Assembly (NCBI RefSeq): GCF_000003815.2
Contig: NC_049980.1
Coordinates: 12,669,075-12,733,074, forward strand
Reading direction: 5' to 3'
DNA: 64,000 nucleotides
DNA from: Branchiostoma floridae
Lineage: Eukaryota > Chordata > Leptocardii > Amphioxiformes > Branchiostomatidae
The position numbers and the translations under genes were made by a program. The notes under the pieces are model-generated. The model saw only the letters and a list, made by a program, of their open reading frames with translations. It was not told the DNA's origin and ran no database searches. Of this stretch, positions 1-14,200 are shown in pieces; the first letter of the stretch is position 1; each line of letters opens with the position of its first letter.

Positions 1-501
1 ATCACCAACCAATACAGTACTGACCCTCACAACCGTAACCTAGAATCACGAATCAGATATATTGCCTTGACAATGTCCTTCAAATTTCTGTGAAAAGTTG
101 ATATTCACCAGATTGGTACAATAAAGGTTAAATCAGCTCTTCTGGGTTACAGGGTACACAAAGTGTCACTTTTTTTAAAGGTATCACAGCATTTAGAATT
201 TTTACTTTGCATTTCAAAAAGCCCAGCACCAGGTTGAAGCTACAAACATGCACAATCATTATAACATTTCTCCGTATCATTTGTGGCATTTTCTCTATGG
301 ATATCCCAGTCCATGTTCAAGATTAACGTACTTTGTTATAGCATTTTTTGTACATCACTTTGCACATGCAGCACTTTTTTTAGACCAGTTCAACTACAGC
401 ACTATAGGATTTGTGAATCTGGCAAACTTTAGATTCATATTTTGTAGGGTGCTTGTACCAGCTGGGTGCCAGCAAAATTTCTTGTCGTCGTCCCTACTGC
501 C

Positions 502-558
502 TCAGCCAGATGTAGCAAACTCCTTTTTGTTCCTGCGAACCTCCTCTGCATGCTTTTC
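502..558 (-). CDS. STMN: Stathmin coding exon 5 (stop)
   Basis: Starts after TTGCAG and encodes EKHAEEVRRNKKEFATSG followed by TGA. It matches the C-terminal stathmin segment EKDKHIEEVRKNKE. Phase 0 entry. The 3' UTR runs towards base 1; I saw no clear polyadenylation signal there. Confidence 0.9.
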   Translation of the reverse strand, partial: EKHAEEVRRNKKEFATSG

Positions 559-3500
559 CTGCAATTGAAAGAAGTAAAAATTGTGGTGTCAAAATCAAAC
601 TACTGGCAATGTTAATTGTTGCCAGTAGTCTTCCTTCCCTCATCTACTAAGAAGTAACCTTACTCCAGGAATGATGATCATTAAGTGCTGTCTTTCTTCA
701 GACAGAATCGTTAAATCTAAATATAATAGTGATTAGGTACATTAGTGTGTATGAGCAATGTTAGTAACCCTTGGACTTATGACATTAAATCTTCAAGTAG
801 TCCCATTATCTCATCCTCTGCAAAACTACCCACAGTACTGATGGCCAAGTTACAGTGTAGCATTGAACATTCATTATTTCATTTTCAGCAGGCTTTAACA
901 GATTTTTCTTTCTCAGCTACATTATCACAACTTTACAACCTTTCTGAGTGTTCACTCTTTCCTGTTATTGTAGCAGTTTGTCTTTTTTTTCAAAATGGAA
1001 CATTTTCAATATCTATTGAAATGATAACGACTTGTAATTCTACATGTCTAACATTTCTTTGTCTAACATTTCAAATAAATGTTACTGGTAATTCATAGAA
1101 TGGCCTGACTAATTGCTACTATGTAGTGGACTCACTATCAAGGTAAGAAGTTTAAAATTCTTGTATCATTTGAGAACTAAATTTTTTGAAAATGTGGGTC
1201 TACTGATAGATGAAAACATCTTTGGGGAAATTCAAGTTGGGCTTTATGTTTCNNNNNNNNNNNNNNNNNNNNNNNNNNNNNNNNNNNNNNNNNNNNNNNN
1301 NNNNNNNNNNNNNNNNNNNNNNNNNNNNNNNNNNNNNNNNNNNNNNNNNNNNCTGTGGAAATCACACCTACAAAATCTATCTTTCCATATTGATTGTAAC
1401 AAGTTTCACTGAACAAATTAAAAACATGTACAGAGATTCCCTTCAAGAACTGCCGCAGCTGTAATGATTTCATAATCTGGCATCTAAAACCCAAGCACCC
1501 CCTGGTGAATATATGTCCAGGATGACTAACACTAATGGGCTATTTTTCACTTACCTGGTGCGATCAGTGCATAATTCTTCTTCACAAACCCGGACATTAA
1601 CAGAACAGTTACTAGTCTCCAGGGATACATGTACATCTACATGTATATTAGGAATGATCTGATACAACTGCATGTACCAGGCAAAATGTAATGATCTTGG
1701 ACAATGTCTTTTACCAGCCACTTTTGGTCTTAACAAATTATGGCTAAAATCTTAATTCGCTTATTAGTTTTTCTCCTGTTTTATATCATGATGCAAGTCC
1801 TAAGAAATGCACTGTGAACATTTCTACACAATGAGCCAGAAGACCACTTGTTTCACTTTGACATACATTTATGCCAAGGAAAAATTTATTATGGTATCCG
1901 TTATTTTGCAGACAAACATGTTTGGCTGTCCTTGTACATCATAACTTACCATCTCCTTGAGACGTTCAATCTTGGCCTGCCTCTGAGCTTGTTGGTTCTG
2001 CTCATAAAGCTGGAGAAACACATAGGGTTGGGAAATGTATCTTTGACATAGGACAGGTAAAAATGTACTGAAAAACAAGCATGTATAGCCATTGGTTCTT
2101 CTTTAGAAATGCTTGTACATACATGTACGTGTGCCCATTTGACTAAAGGAAACATAACACAAGTGTAGCTTATCACCTGTGCAGAATAGTATTTGAATTA
2201 CGTTTAAGGATCAATTTTAGGATACTGCATTTAAATATCTTGACTAAACAAATTGGTTTCTAAAAAAAAAAACTCAAACTTTCTATCTAGAATAAAAAAA
2301 ATCAATTGCGTACAATTAGTATCATCATCCAAAATACTTATGGCTGAAAACAATGTCTTTCTTACTTTGATGTGCAAAATGTCATATGTTCCATGTAATA
2401 GATTCAATTTCCCTTTTAGCACATATGTGGACATCATCCATAGGGGTTGAACCATGTCTGCCATACAGGGATGGATGAATGATCCCATGAAATTGCCTTA
2501 GTGAAGGATGAGCAACAGTGCATAAAGCTGAAAATGCAGGAATCAACTGGCCCTAACTGATGAAACATGATTGCGGCACCTGTCAATTCATCACTGTCAG
2601 TTTGGCTGTAGTACCCTATTCTAATCAACAAACCAAGAGGAAGCAATATCCGTGTGATTGTGAATCAGGACCTGCACACAATCCCCCTTGTAAATGTTAA
2701 AATTTTTAAAAGAAAAACTATTTGAAGTAAATAGTTAACAACAATCACAGCACCTATGTGGAATTGGGTTGTTAGGTAAATGTAATTTGCATTTCGAAGT
2801 CAATTGGCAACAATGCAAGATACAAACCTCCTGCTTCTTCTTGAGTTCCTCTTGCGCCTTCTTGGCAAAGGCTGCTTCAACCTCCGCTGCCTTGCTCAGC
2901 ACCTCTGTCTGATGCTCACGCTCCTTGGCCAACTTTTTGAGTGTCTCTGCCTCCATGGACTGTAACAAAAAAGACAATTTTGTCATTTCAAGTTTATTAG
3001 GTACCATGACCTTCCACTATAAGGAGCTACAGACAGAGCTTTGGATAAAAAGGGCCATAGACTCAACTACCCTTCTCAAAAAAAAAAAAAAAAACATAAT
3101 TGCAAGAATTTGTCTTGTAAAACTTGAAGTTGACACTCAAAGAAGAAAAATGTAATTTTACACAAACTGTTCCTTGTCAAATTTTTTTTAAAAATTGGCT
3201 CAAGAACATTCTATTGCCTAATGAACGTTAAAGATGAAGTGCCCTGTTGATTTACTTTCTATCTGAAAACAATTTTCTGACATACACGTGATGCATTACA
3301 AATGCATAGATCAGAAATACACCTTTATTTATTACTTCACTATGTATAACAAATTTTGGAAATGGTATCTAGGTAAATGAACAATTTGTTACAAAATCAA
3401 TTTCACATGCAGAAGGCATCCTAAATGTCATCTACCAAACCATCAAGTGAGAAGATTGAGGATTTTATAACATGACCTCTGACATCTATTGACCTTTTGC

Positions 3501-5167
3501 CAGCTTGTGATGTGACAGTTGGACTCGACCAGAATACAATTTCCTGAATTTGAACTGTAGTGAGCAAGTCTGCTCAATAATAATATACCACAATACAGAA
3601 ACCATGGCAATCTCTACCTTTAACTAAGTTAGTAAAATATCAAATGGATGAGCCGACCTCTTTCAGCCATGTGTGGAAGCCTATTTTGGATTATGAGAGG
3701 TTTGGATAAACCAGTATTTAGAATAGGTGCAAACCACTATAGGAAGATATAAATGTCCTACGGTATAATGACACTGCTCAGTTTGAAGAAGAGGCACAAC
3801 TGAAGGTACATCACACCTTTCGTCTCTCTTCTGCCTTCTCAAGTTTCTCCTGGATGGTCTTGGCATCCAAACAGGTTGGGCTCCTGGGTGGAGACGATAG
3901 TTTGACTTCACTGGCATCTTTTGATGGTGGCTTGATGACCACTTCGAATGCCTTGCCACTTTTGTCCAGCTGCTTCACCTGCATGTCTGCTCATAAAGGA
4001 AAGTCTTTCTCAACTACATTGTAGCTTTAGTGATCATATATACAATGTAACCTAGATGCCATTTTAAGGAATTATTTAAAACAACTTAGAGGTATACTTA
4101 AATCCTACCTCTACCTCAACATTGACATACAGTATCTTTAGCTACAACATGTATGTACCCATCTTTACAAGCATGAAATGTGCATGTGCAATCATGGTCA
4201 TTCAGAGCTTGCCCACATACATGTATACATAATTCCAGTGCATTTAGATATGGTACTGAGCAAAAGAAAAGAAAAAAAAGTGCTCATCAGGCCATGCCTT
4301 CTCATTTACTGGATTTGCCAGATTTCACTACCTCAAATTGTACAAAGAAAGATAATAGATCAAGTACATGGGTGAACAAAGGTACTTTTGCTAGATCTAC
4401 CCTTCTGGCTCAGAAAATAGAGAGAGATCCAGACCCCTTCATGATCTGAATCCTGGTAACCACAACATCCCATATTCTCTACATGTTCCTACTCAATTCT
4501 ATAAATGAAAGATTCCTGCTGCGAATCTTTCAAACCAGATTTTCTTGTGGCACTGTCAGGAATTTGCTCAGCTGACCAGGATGTATTTGCATCTACCTGA
4601 GCAATCTACATGTACATTTACTAATTGCTGCCCTCATGGAGGCAGGAGGTTTACAAATTCCATCACATTCCTCTTGATTTACAGAGGAAATAGGTGAGAG
4701 ACAATCTGTCACATCTGCTATAGCATACAGGTTGAACAGAATCTGTTTTTGAAGCTGTTAACTTTCAACATGAGTAGTGTAATTGTCCTGTACTACCAAG
4801 AATTTAGTCAAGTTTTCAATTTTGAAGCCTGTGTTTGTGTTATGAATGCAACCTGAGCCATTAACATTATGAAAAAAGTATGATTGCTGTGAATGTTTAC
4901 TATCTAAAAAATATGAATCTCAAAGTGATAGCCTGATGCAGTGTACATGCATAATGATACAAATGATTATGGTAAGGTGTGCAATGGGTACCAAAGCTTT
5001 GCCAGAAAAGTATTTAGAGGTACAAGGTACTGCAGACTTTGTGTGTTTGCAGGTCTGTAAAAAAAAAAGTTAAGCAAGCTCTAGTAAACAGGGTAAGACA
5101 ACACAGTCATGCAGCAATCACAACATGCACCACATCACGGAGGACAAGGTGACTTACTGACCGCCAT
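502..5167 (-). CDS. STMN: Stathmin, complete coding region (5 coding exons, 142 aa)
   Basis: Stathmin binds tubulin dimers and promotes microtubule disassembly in the cytosol. The coding exons on the minus strand are 5167-5158, 3986-3817, 2959-2828, 2009-1950 and 558-502. All have GT-AG borders and join to 143 codons including TGA; human STMN1 is 149 aa. The N-terminal region begins MAVNMQVKQLDKSGKAFEV, matching the family's IQVKELEKRASGQAFEL. S35 and S39 are followed by proline, as expected of proline-directed kinase sites. RRKS at residues 58-61 matches the family's protein kinase A site. Residues from about 45 to 135 form the charged tubulin-binding coiled helix. The N-terminus is short and lacks the palmitoylated cysteine extension of vertebrate STMN2-4, so a soluble protein is inferred. 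The gene diverges from RTEL1. Domain assignment is very secure; the 10-nt first coding exon is less so. Confidence 0.9.
559..1949. other. Stathmin intron 4
   Basis: Apart from the N gap I see no conserved coding sequence. A minus-strand open segment ends in a good donor-like CAG|GTAAGT near 1555, but its translation resembles nothing in stathmin. Confidence 0.6.
1253..1352. other. Assembly gap (100 N)
   Basis: Exactly 100 N, the usual placeholder for a gap of unknown size. It lies in the last stathmin intron, so the real intron length is unknown. Confidence 0.99.
1950..2009 (-). CDS. STMN: Stathmin coding exon 4
   Basis: Sixty bases bordered by CTCCAG and ATG|GTAAGT, phase 0 at both ends. 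Encodes LYEQNQQAQRQAKIERLKEM, matching the family's NREAQMAAKLERLREK. Confidence 0.92.
2828..2959 (-). CDS. STMN: Stathmin coding exon 3
   Basis: 132 bases, phase 0 at both ends, bordered by GTTACAG and GAG|GTTTGT. Begins SMEAETLKKLAKEREHQTEV and encodes the central charged helix. The first residue S61 is the conserved phosphoserine of RRKS, which is split across the exon junction. Confidence 0.95.
3817..3986 (-). CDS. STMN: Stathmin coding exon 2
   Basis: 170 bases bordered by GAGCAG and AAG|GTGTGA. Encodes MQVKQLDKSGKAFEVVIKPP onward, then SSPPRSP, and ends EKLEKAEERRK. It enters with two bases of a split codon, which requires an upstream coding exon ending in one base. Confidence 0.93.
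3987..5157. other. Stathmin intron 1
   Basis: AT-rich intron with no recognised gene or repeat. The introns at 2010-2827 and 2960-3816 are likewise plain, apart from short A-runs. Confidence 0.6.
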
Positions 5168-5251
5168 ATTTTATGACCTCATCTTTATCGTTGTGCATAC
5201 AGGAACAGAGTAGCGATATAAGGGATAGCTCTGTGAATTTCTCTTTGAGAG
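5158..5251 (-). CDS. STMN: Stathmin first coding exon (10 coding nt) with 5' UTR part
   Basis: The coding part is only ATGGCGGTCA (5167-5158), followed by a strong donor GTAAGT. Joined to exon 2 it gives MAVN-MQVKQ in the needed phase. The ATG has A at -3 and G at +4. An in-frame TAA lies two codons upstream, so the frame cannot extend further. A pyrimidine-rich tract and AAG at 5252-5253 give a plausible acceptor for the UTR part. A weak out-of-frame ATG lies upstream in this exon. The splice is inferred, not proven. Confidence 0.65.
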
Positions 5252-8200
5252 CTTGGATGGAAAGAGAAAGAGAAAAAAACATGAATATTTGAGTGTTACA
5301 ACATGTATTTCTAGCTAGCATATGTAATGTAGTCAACAGCTGTGTTGAAATCATGAATGATCGATGACATCCAACTGTTGTTGCTTTTCTGAAACAGGGA
5401 AAAATGGCAATACATATGTAATGTCAAGAGACTCCATGAGACCATGAGTTTAATTGGCGGTGAGATCAACAGTAAAAAAAAAAGCAGCAATGAGTTAGTC
5501 CTTTTACATTTTTTTTCAGTGGAACAGCACATGCGCACATCAATACTCAAGACATCTACCACACCATCACACCTAACTACTGCAAAGCTCCATCATGCAG
5601 TTTCATGAGGCTAAGCAGCGTTGAACTATTGTGTACACTTGCTACATGTGTACCTTTATGAGACATTTGTTAGAGGCTATATTTTCAGTAGCATTTGTCT
5701 GTCTGTCACAGTACAAGCTAACTGAAGAGGGGCTGCATACATTGGTTTGAAACATCCGGTTCTAATGACTTAGTCTTGATTATTGGGTGATAGATAGCTC
5801 TTGTGCTGAGACAGGGTTGTAGCCTGCGTCTGTTTTTCCGCCAATGGACATGACTTTGCTGCATGTGACAGAAAAAATCTTAAAACCAATCCGCCAACCA
5901 TGACAGACAAAAATCGTGGGTATAGATTCTAAAAAACAACAACACCAAGTTTGAAATTGAATAAACCAGTCAATTTGAATAAAACAGTCTTTGAAATCTC
6001 ATACAGGAAAATGAGGTCAACTTGTCAATACATGACGAAGCTCCTCACTGTGAAGATCATGATTTGTTACTTCTTTACCTGCAATAGGATTTTCAATGGT
6101 TCCAACATGTCTGTTCTTTAAAAGCTATCATTCCCTGGAGACAATTTACAGACTGTTGGCAGGGCAGATGCTGCTAGTTGCTAGGGTTACAGTCATAATC
6201 TTGTGCAATACTGATGGCAGGATGCAGGTTTGGCTGGTCCTGTGGGTTTAACCAGGAAGGGAGGCTGGGATCTACCAGCGCCGTGCCATACTGATACCGA
6301 TGAGTCTAGACAGCGAATGAGCATGTCTGCCAGTAATGTCTTAATATCGAATAGGGTGGGGTTCTTTGTCACTATGCATCAATTACCATGAATGCATTCC
6401 ATCACAAATTGGTGCAAGATGGAAAGAATAGCGTGGCCTTTCCTGGAGTTTCCAGAACCTGTCATTAGAGCCTAAATGATGCTTACTGTCCTGTCTCTTC
6501 AGTGGACCAGACGAACAGGCTTAACTATATGTCTGCATCCTAATAAAAATAACTCACAAGATTTGGAGGTGTAGGTCACATAAAGCTAAGTACAATGTCT
6601 TTTCTGCAGAGTAGCAAAGATTTGAGTCATCTCGTCTTAATATCATGCACTCTATGTCAGTTGTCCATTCAGTGAGACATAGCTCTAATTACACATGTAA
6701 TATGGTATCTGGTTTGCAGGGTAAGCTACTGGCAAAATGAAAAATCAATAAACAAAAAATATAGGTCAAGCCTTTCAGTAAGAAAATGAACCAAATGGGT
6801 GCACCTGTCGACACCAATCCTTGGGGAATGGAAGCAATATCTTCCTTTCAGCTGAATGCTGCATAACTTCAATTCACTAAATGTACACATGATGGAAACA
6901 TGACAGTAATAGAACAATTGTACATGCCATGGAAAAGATGGTCACCTCCGCAATATGCAGCATATACATCATAATACTGTGATGTATATTTTGAAAGTCT
7001 CATTGAGAGAGATGATTGACATTGCCAGTATTCAAACAGATCTTGCAAAACATTGGGTACATCTTAACACTTTACCTGCACCATTTTGTGGACTCATTTC
7101 AGCTTTTTCCCATTACACAAAGTTTGACTCTTATGATGTATAATTGCTGGCTCAATTTTCATTTTGAAATCTAATTTTCGGCAGAAATCCACCATGGACC
7201 AGGGTCCTGAAGGGACAATTAGTTCTAATTTGGGTGCAAGGCAGATGCTGGGGAGATTGGTTGCATCCTAGGGGATCCTCTTTTGACCCTTCCAATTGAA
7301 CCATCTCCAGCTGAATCTGACATTCAGATGCCCAGTGGTGCAGACATTCAAGCATTAGTATGCCAGGCCAGTAGATCGTCAAACACCTCTGTGCCGCATC
7401 CCCAGATCTTATGCTAGAAGCTGGAACTGGAATGGTGGCTTGAATGATAATTTGTTACTTATCAGTGAATGGCTTGCAGACATGATATCTATACCTGATA
7501 TATAGTGAAACAAGATTTTTTGCCACAGTTGTCTACAAAATTAACTATATGCAAATGTTAATGTGACTTGTTGGGTGACATATATCTTAAAATGCAGAAG
7601 GTTACGTATGAATCAAATATGGATAATTTCATTGCAATATGGTTTCATTAAGATACATGTATCACAAAAAATGTACAAAGGTAATTTGAATCTAGAGTGA
7701 GGTATTTGTTTGCAGCCATGGCATGCACTTATTTCTATCTTTCCATACATGAGATGGACGATATATTGAAGTCAGGATAGCCCCAACATGTTATATAGCC
7801 GGTACACTTTAATGATTTTCTAAGGGTGGTGCTAAATCTGTAATATTGAGACACTAATAATGGTCGTTCCTACACCGGTGATTCATGATAAGGATTGAAC
7901 GATATCCCAAGTGTACCATTCGTGACTATAACTCTGAACAGCATCAAACTATAATGCACCTGTACCAAAATGAATTGAAGGATTGTAATAAACAACATTT
8001 TAAAAGGCACGGTGGACTGCCTTTGCTGTGGGTTTTTACAACAGCCTACAGTTTAGTACAAATGAGCAGTAAGATAATTACTTAACAATGCCAAAATTCT
8101 GAGGAGTTTGGAACATCAAAATGCATTGAACTATATTTTTATACAAATTGATCCGGACGTACATTATTCTTGTAGAACATAAAATTAAGAGATGCACAGA

Positions 8201-11200
8201 TTTGTACATTATAATGCAGAAATCACAGTTTCTTGAGATGGCAGCATTCTTGGCTATCAGCCTTAGGCCCCTCTTCTTGCATAAGTATCCATACACGTGC
8301 ATACCCTCAAACAGAATTGAAGAAGGTTGACTAACATGTAGGTATAACTTTTCTTCAGACAGTTTATGTACAATGTACATTGTACCACATACATGTATAA
8401 TTGCACTTTATATGCATGCTTCGCAATAATAATTTGCCTTCCAGTGAATCTTAAGAAATGGCAATATTTGGTAAGAAGAAATGACTCTTAAGGTTGATAT
8501 AACTAGCCTGCCAGGATAGCTACATAGTTTAAAATTAAAGATATAATATATTGAGTCATAAATAACACCAATGCTAGGATTCTAATAAGCATAGCATTAT
8601 GTACATTACAGCAACTTGCTTCTGGATGCTAAGAGCTTTTTGGAAGGAGGCAAACTCCATCATTGATTAACTGCCAGCTTGGATCACAGTCTGAAACTAC
8701 ATTAATCCCTATGGTAATCTTGTCAGCTGGCCAAATGGAATTATTGAGTTGTATGAATGGGCACAGCTCATTTTTGGAAGCAAGGAGGCATGGAAAATGG
8801 AAACAAGCAAGACCTATGTTCCATTACACTTTCCTGGATTAAATTGACCATAGTGAAAAAGCCTTGTCCAGACAAGATGGATCTGTAATGTTATATACAT
8901 GCATGGCCATGATTCAACCTGGCTTACAGACTTACTATTACTAAGTAAGCAGAACATGTCTGCTAACTAGGCTGATACTACTGTATACAGCTGCATGCAG
9001 AATATACATTTGATATTTCAATTCACAGGATTTCCACATCCGTCTTCGTTGTAGATTTAATTCTAAGCAAGCAGCAAAAATGTATTATAGTTCTTTGGTT
9101 ATGAAAATTGACCCACAAGTGACAGTCCCACAAGTGACAGACATGTTGTTATGTCTGCAGCCAGGAATAGTTGCTTTAACTGTAATGTGTAAATTACACA
9201 TGGGGAAGCTTTAAATTTTAAAATCAAAAGATCCATAAATTTTGCAAATGATTTGCTATACTGGCACTGTTGCCATGCAAACACAACTTCTTGTACCTTG
9301 CATTTCTGCAGCTGAGGTCAAAAAGAAAATCTGTGCCACCACATTTATGGTCAGTGCATGTTCATCATCTAGATCTCATCAAGCCCTTTTCCAAATATCA
9401 ATACATACGTATCAAAACTTCTCACTTTAAGAGAAGAATACAATCTATGTAGGGACTCAAACACACTCAATATGAATAAATGCCAAAAGAATGAAAATCC
9501 AACAGCAAATGAGCTGCCCTGGGCTGGGTTAAAAGATGACTTGTCCGACACATGAATTTTATGACTCATTCTGGGCCCAGTACGCATGCATTTTAAATTG
9601 CAGCAGTGGTCGGTCCATGTGGCAGGGCTCCCTGAATTCTAAATCATCTTCCTTCAATGATGTCTTGCATTAGATTGGGAAATAATCTATCAGTGGTAAC
9701 TGTATGTTGGCTTGGCAAGACTGGGACATTGACTAAGAGACAATTATATGACAAGTCCACTAATCATCATATTTTACCTATTGCAAAATTATCACCACAT
9801 TTGCAAAATCTTTTTCCTCACCTTAACACAAACACATTTCTCTGAGTTCCTCATCTTTCCAACAATTTATGTAGACATACATTGACTTAGGCTATTTGAA
9901 CTGCAAATTGTTAATAAAAGGTACATGCATACATAAATAGCACACTCCAAATATGGGGTCAAGCAGACAGTGAGCTAAGCTGAAATGGGAAAGCATGATT
10001 ATTTGTGTGTCTGAGCGCTTGATGGCACGACAGATGTGGGTATACTGTCCAAGTTGTCTGAAAAAGGAATCTTATCCATGACTTAAGTTTAGTTTCAGTA
10101 AGGTCAATCCACAAAAAATACACGGTAAGACACATTGCTTCTAACATTAAAAATTCCAAAAGCTTTGCGTCAATTTCATAGAGACATGGGCGTGTCAAAA
10201 CTACCGATATGATCAAGTAATACTAATCAAATTGTTTCCTCATCTGCACATCCCCTTAACCAACATTCAAAATGCAGAAAATGGAAAATCCAAGAGCCAA
10301 TGTTGCCCAGAGAGATGCCACGTACAAATTTCACCTACATCCTTGTTGCACGTCGTTAGAACTGGGCAAAGGAAATCGCTTTTTCCTTCGACTTCACTGA
10401 CCACTGAAATTACCAAATGAACCGATACGACTGCACAATTTTTCCAACTAAAAAACAGTCTCTGAACCATGAAAAATACACACTAATTTTAACAAAAAGT
10501 GAACCAACCTGTGGAAGAGATCGTAGACATGATGATGCTATGTTGTCTGTCCAGTGGCGAGAAGAAAATAAGGCACTGAGTCAGCTTACTTCTGGCAGGG
10601 CTGGGCACCTGAAATGAGAGGGAAGCATGGGCAGAATATTGATGTCTAGAAAATAAATGTTGTATGCTGTCTTCCCCGATAATGAACGCTCCCCTGCCGA
10701 GTCCTGATTGGCTGAACCGGCGTCGTTGATGGAAGAGAGATTGGGGGACGCAGACCCTCGGGATGAACTATGTACGAAAATGGGGGAAACCTTAAGGTTG
10801 ACAAAATCTTGAAACAAATTGTTGGTGATAATACAAATGCATGTATGACGCCAGGAAGGAAAATTTCATTCTATAAGTGTCTATTTAAGTCTACATATGG
10901 ACCTTAATGCATAATTTTTACAGGACAGTTTGGGATGAACACCCTCCCTTGTGAAATGAAAGGAGCAACCTAATACTAATAGCCCATGGTATATATCACT
11001 TGCGAGAAGGGCAACATGGGAAACTTGTCTACATGTGGAAATATGATTAGAAACTGACTGGCAAATGAATTTTAATTGGAAATGTGATGGGCCCGTAATA
11101 TATTTCAAAACATTACCTATTGTTGACAAATACAAGGCTACCATTAATCAATAAGACACACATACACTAATGATTGCTCTCGCTCATCGTAATCATTCAG

Positions 11201-14200
11201 AGCCCATGGCAAAAATCCTGGGTGGATTTTCTTTGATTCCACTATTCAATCTAACGAAAATAGTATCCACACTTCTTGGAAGGCAAGAGGATACAAACTT
11301 AAACCACATCTACATGCAAGCATCCATCAAATTGATCATTTATTACTTCATCAAATTTTTATTCAAAATGAGTAATCTTACTAAACAGAAAACGTAGCCA
11401 TAGCCCATGACCACTGACCTTTCAGTTTTACCATAAATATATTCGTATGCATGTTTCTGATTTCTAATGATACTGAATTGGATAATAATATCAGTGATAA
11501 AATAGGTACATGTAGCTTTCTTTGCAATAGACAAGCATAAATATGTAATGCCTTCCTGTTCACACCGGCGACATCTAAATTGTTTTAGTCAGGAAAAGCT
11601 TATCTAATATTCTGTCTGTCTACTCCAAAGACAACAGCTCTTTTCTGTCGGGAATAGATGCTGGAGCCATGAAATCCTGTATCATACCATCCCTCAGGTA
11701 TTGACATTTATAGCGTCATTAATGGCATTATTTCTCAGCCATACCATGTTTGGGAGGTGGGCGGGCCTGCTATACTGTAATATGGCATAATTGTGAAGGC
11801 TGCACAGACTTAGCCATTTGTAAGTTAAGAATATTGATTTTAAGTAGGCTGGGGAAAATGTTTAATGTTTCTTGGTATGAAGTGATGTGGTACCATTACT
11901 TCATTGCTACATATTTCATACATTTGAGACATTTGTAGCTGTCAGCCTGATAATTGCTCAGGCCTGGGAAAAAAATACTGCGTATCCTGTTTCTAGACCT
12001 ACCCTAGAAAAACCTACAAACCACAGCTTTTCTTTGGGGATGGGTAGTGTACTGTGTAGTCACTGAGTCCAGTTAGAATTTTTTGTTCTGACAGCCTGCT
12101 TCCTATTCAAGTAAAAATCTGCTTGTCCTATATCTAACAAAGGATAAATATTTCCCCATATTTGTGACCATTATACACTAAATTTGACAATGTCGCAGGT
12201 AGAAAATAAAACACTGTGTGATGGGTTATTATTTTCAGCTTGTAGTTGTAGATGCTAGTTTTGATTTTGGGGAAACTGTGCTGAACTCTTCAAAGATGCA
12301 AGTTCCATTATATATTATCAAGAGTAATGTTACTTGCTGATATGCTATGGATCTATCACTGATCAGAATGCCCCTGTCCAGACACTCACCAAATGAAATA
12401 AATTGTAAGCCAAGTAATTATTGGGGGATCTCACGTTGACAATAGATTTATTGACATAAAGGAAAAAGCCCGCTTGGAATTGGTATTCAAGTGGATTGTC
12501 TCCTTTGTTCAGTTTTATTGGGGAGAAGATGTCTGCGTTTCATGTCACGAACTCAATAAGAAGCTTGATTGCCTATGGGCTTTCCATTTATCTGCTATCT
12601 AGAAAAGTCGACCACTGAGAGTTGTTTCACTTCTGACGATAGTCCCATGGGCTAATTGGGTAGGTTATAACATGCCTAATTCTCCCATATATAGGCTAAT
12701 CAGTTTGACTTTCATCTTTACTTGGATGCATGGCAACCATAATGAAAATTCTCAGTAAATCATTGATGAATGTAGCACATCATGAGACCATGGCCATTCA
12801 GCAAAACTGAGCAATGATGTCCCTGTCCATTTGAACTTTCCTTGCATCATAGCATTATCCTATCCCTGAATGTATGAGTTCATACAAACACAGGAACTGT
12901 TCCGAACATGTTTGTATTTGTTGAGCCTCTTGTTAATATTCATGCCTCATAAGGCTCGTTTTTGTTCAGCAGGGGGAGGCATTCTGATGAGTTTTATTAC
13001 ATGTAAATGTAAGAAAATTGATAGAGAACAAAAAATACACTACAGATTGCATTCAACCCTTGCAAAACAGGAAACAATAGGGAGGCTGATTTCAAAAGCT
13101 AAGCAAATAATATACTACAAATTACAATTAGTTTTCAATGCTCAAAGTATGTGAAAATGTTATTACAACTTGACTAAAATTAACACATGCTCAACTCGAA
13201 GTAAAAAAAAACAAAAAAAACTGTAGCATAAAAGTTATACAAACGACAATAGACCACATAAAAAGCTACAATATTTAGTGTTTCTGATGGCTAAGTTAAG
13301 TACCAAAGCCACACAAAGGTATCAGGCAGAACATAAATATTTGTCTTGTAAACAGGGTGACCATTACATGTATAAAAGCCACACACATGAACAAAGAGAA
13401 AACACTGTAGTCCTTATACTGAATCAGAGAACAATGTTTTTTCACACTTAATTGGCACAAGGAAAGACAACGCACCATCTGCTTGAAGTTGAACATAACA
13501 AAGAGGTACAAAACATCAAGTAATAAGAAGTTATGAGGTTGCTTAGTATGGGACAGACTAGGTTTCTTATGTTTAGACTCAAAACCATCCTTACTGTAAA
13601 TAGCTAAATAAAACTGCACTGAACACATGTTTTTATGATAAAAAGCGAAGACAGGCACACACAATAAAAACATATAAATAAACAACTGTTACAGTTGGCC
13701 TGAACGTCAGTGGCTAATATTTTTTGTCAACATTTCGTTCCTACTCGGCCAAGTTCGTAAAAGGCATTTCCCTGCCATTTTCTATTATACATAGTCAAAA
13801 TCCTCACAAGAAATACAATGAAGCGAGGTAAATACCATGGGAATAAAATACCATGGGGATAGAACCACAGGAAAATGTCCAGTGTCCATACAGCCTGAGG
13901 TTTTCCTGAGGTTGTACTTAAATAAACATAATTTTTGCTCGTTTTTAGATCGATTGTGGCGTATAAGTTAAGTTAACTGTAATCTTTGGAGATAACTTGA
14001 CTTGTTGCCTCATGAAGTTAGCAACAAAGTACATTATCTACGGTACAGGTTTGACCAGGGCAAGCTCATAATTTGGTCTGGACTGGCCATACGATACTTG
14101 ATTTTCCAAGAAATTTGCACGTGGGCTGGTGCTCGCGCCCTGCCTCAAATACCTTAAAATTGGAGCAAAACATGCGACGATGGTACTTGGAAAATACTTT

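Noticed and set aside
1551-1736. Possible extra stathmin exon ending CAG|GTAAGT
   Set aside because: Good donor, but the encoded residues do not match stathmin, and exons 4 and 5 already join in phase without it.
13296-13685. 129-codon minus-strand frame
   Set aside because: AT-rich, Cys/Phe-rich random-looking translation; no conserved motif.
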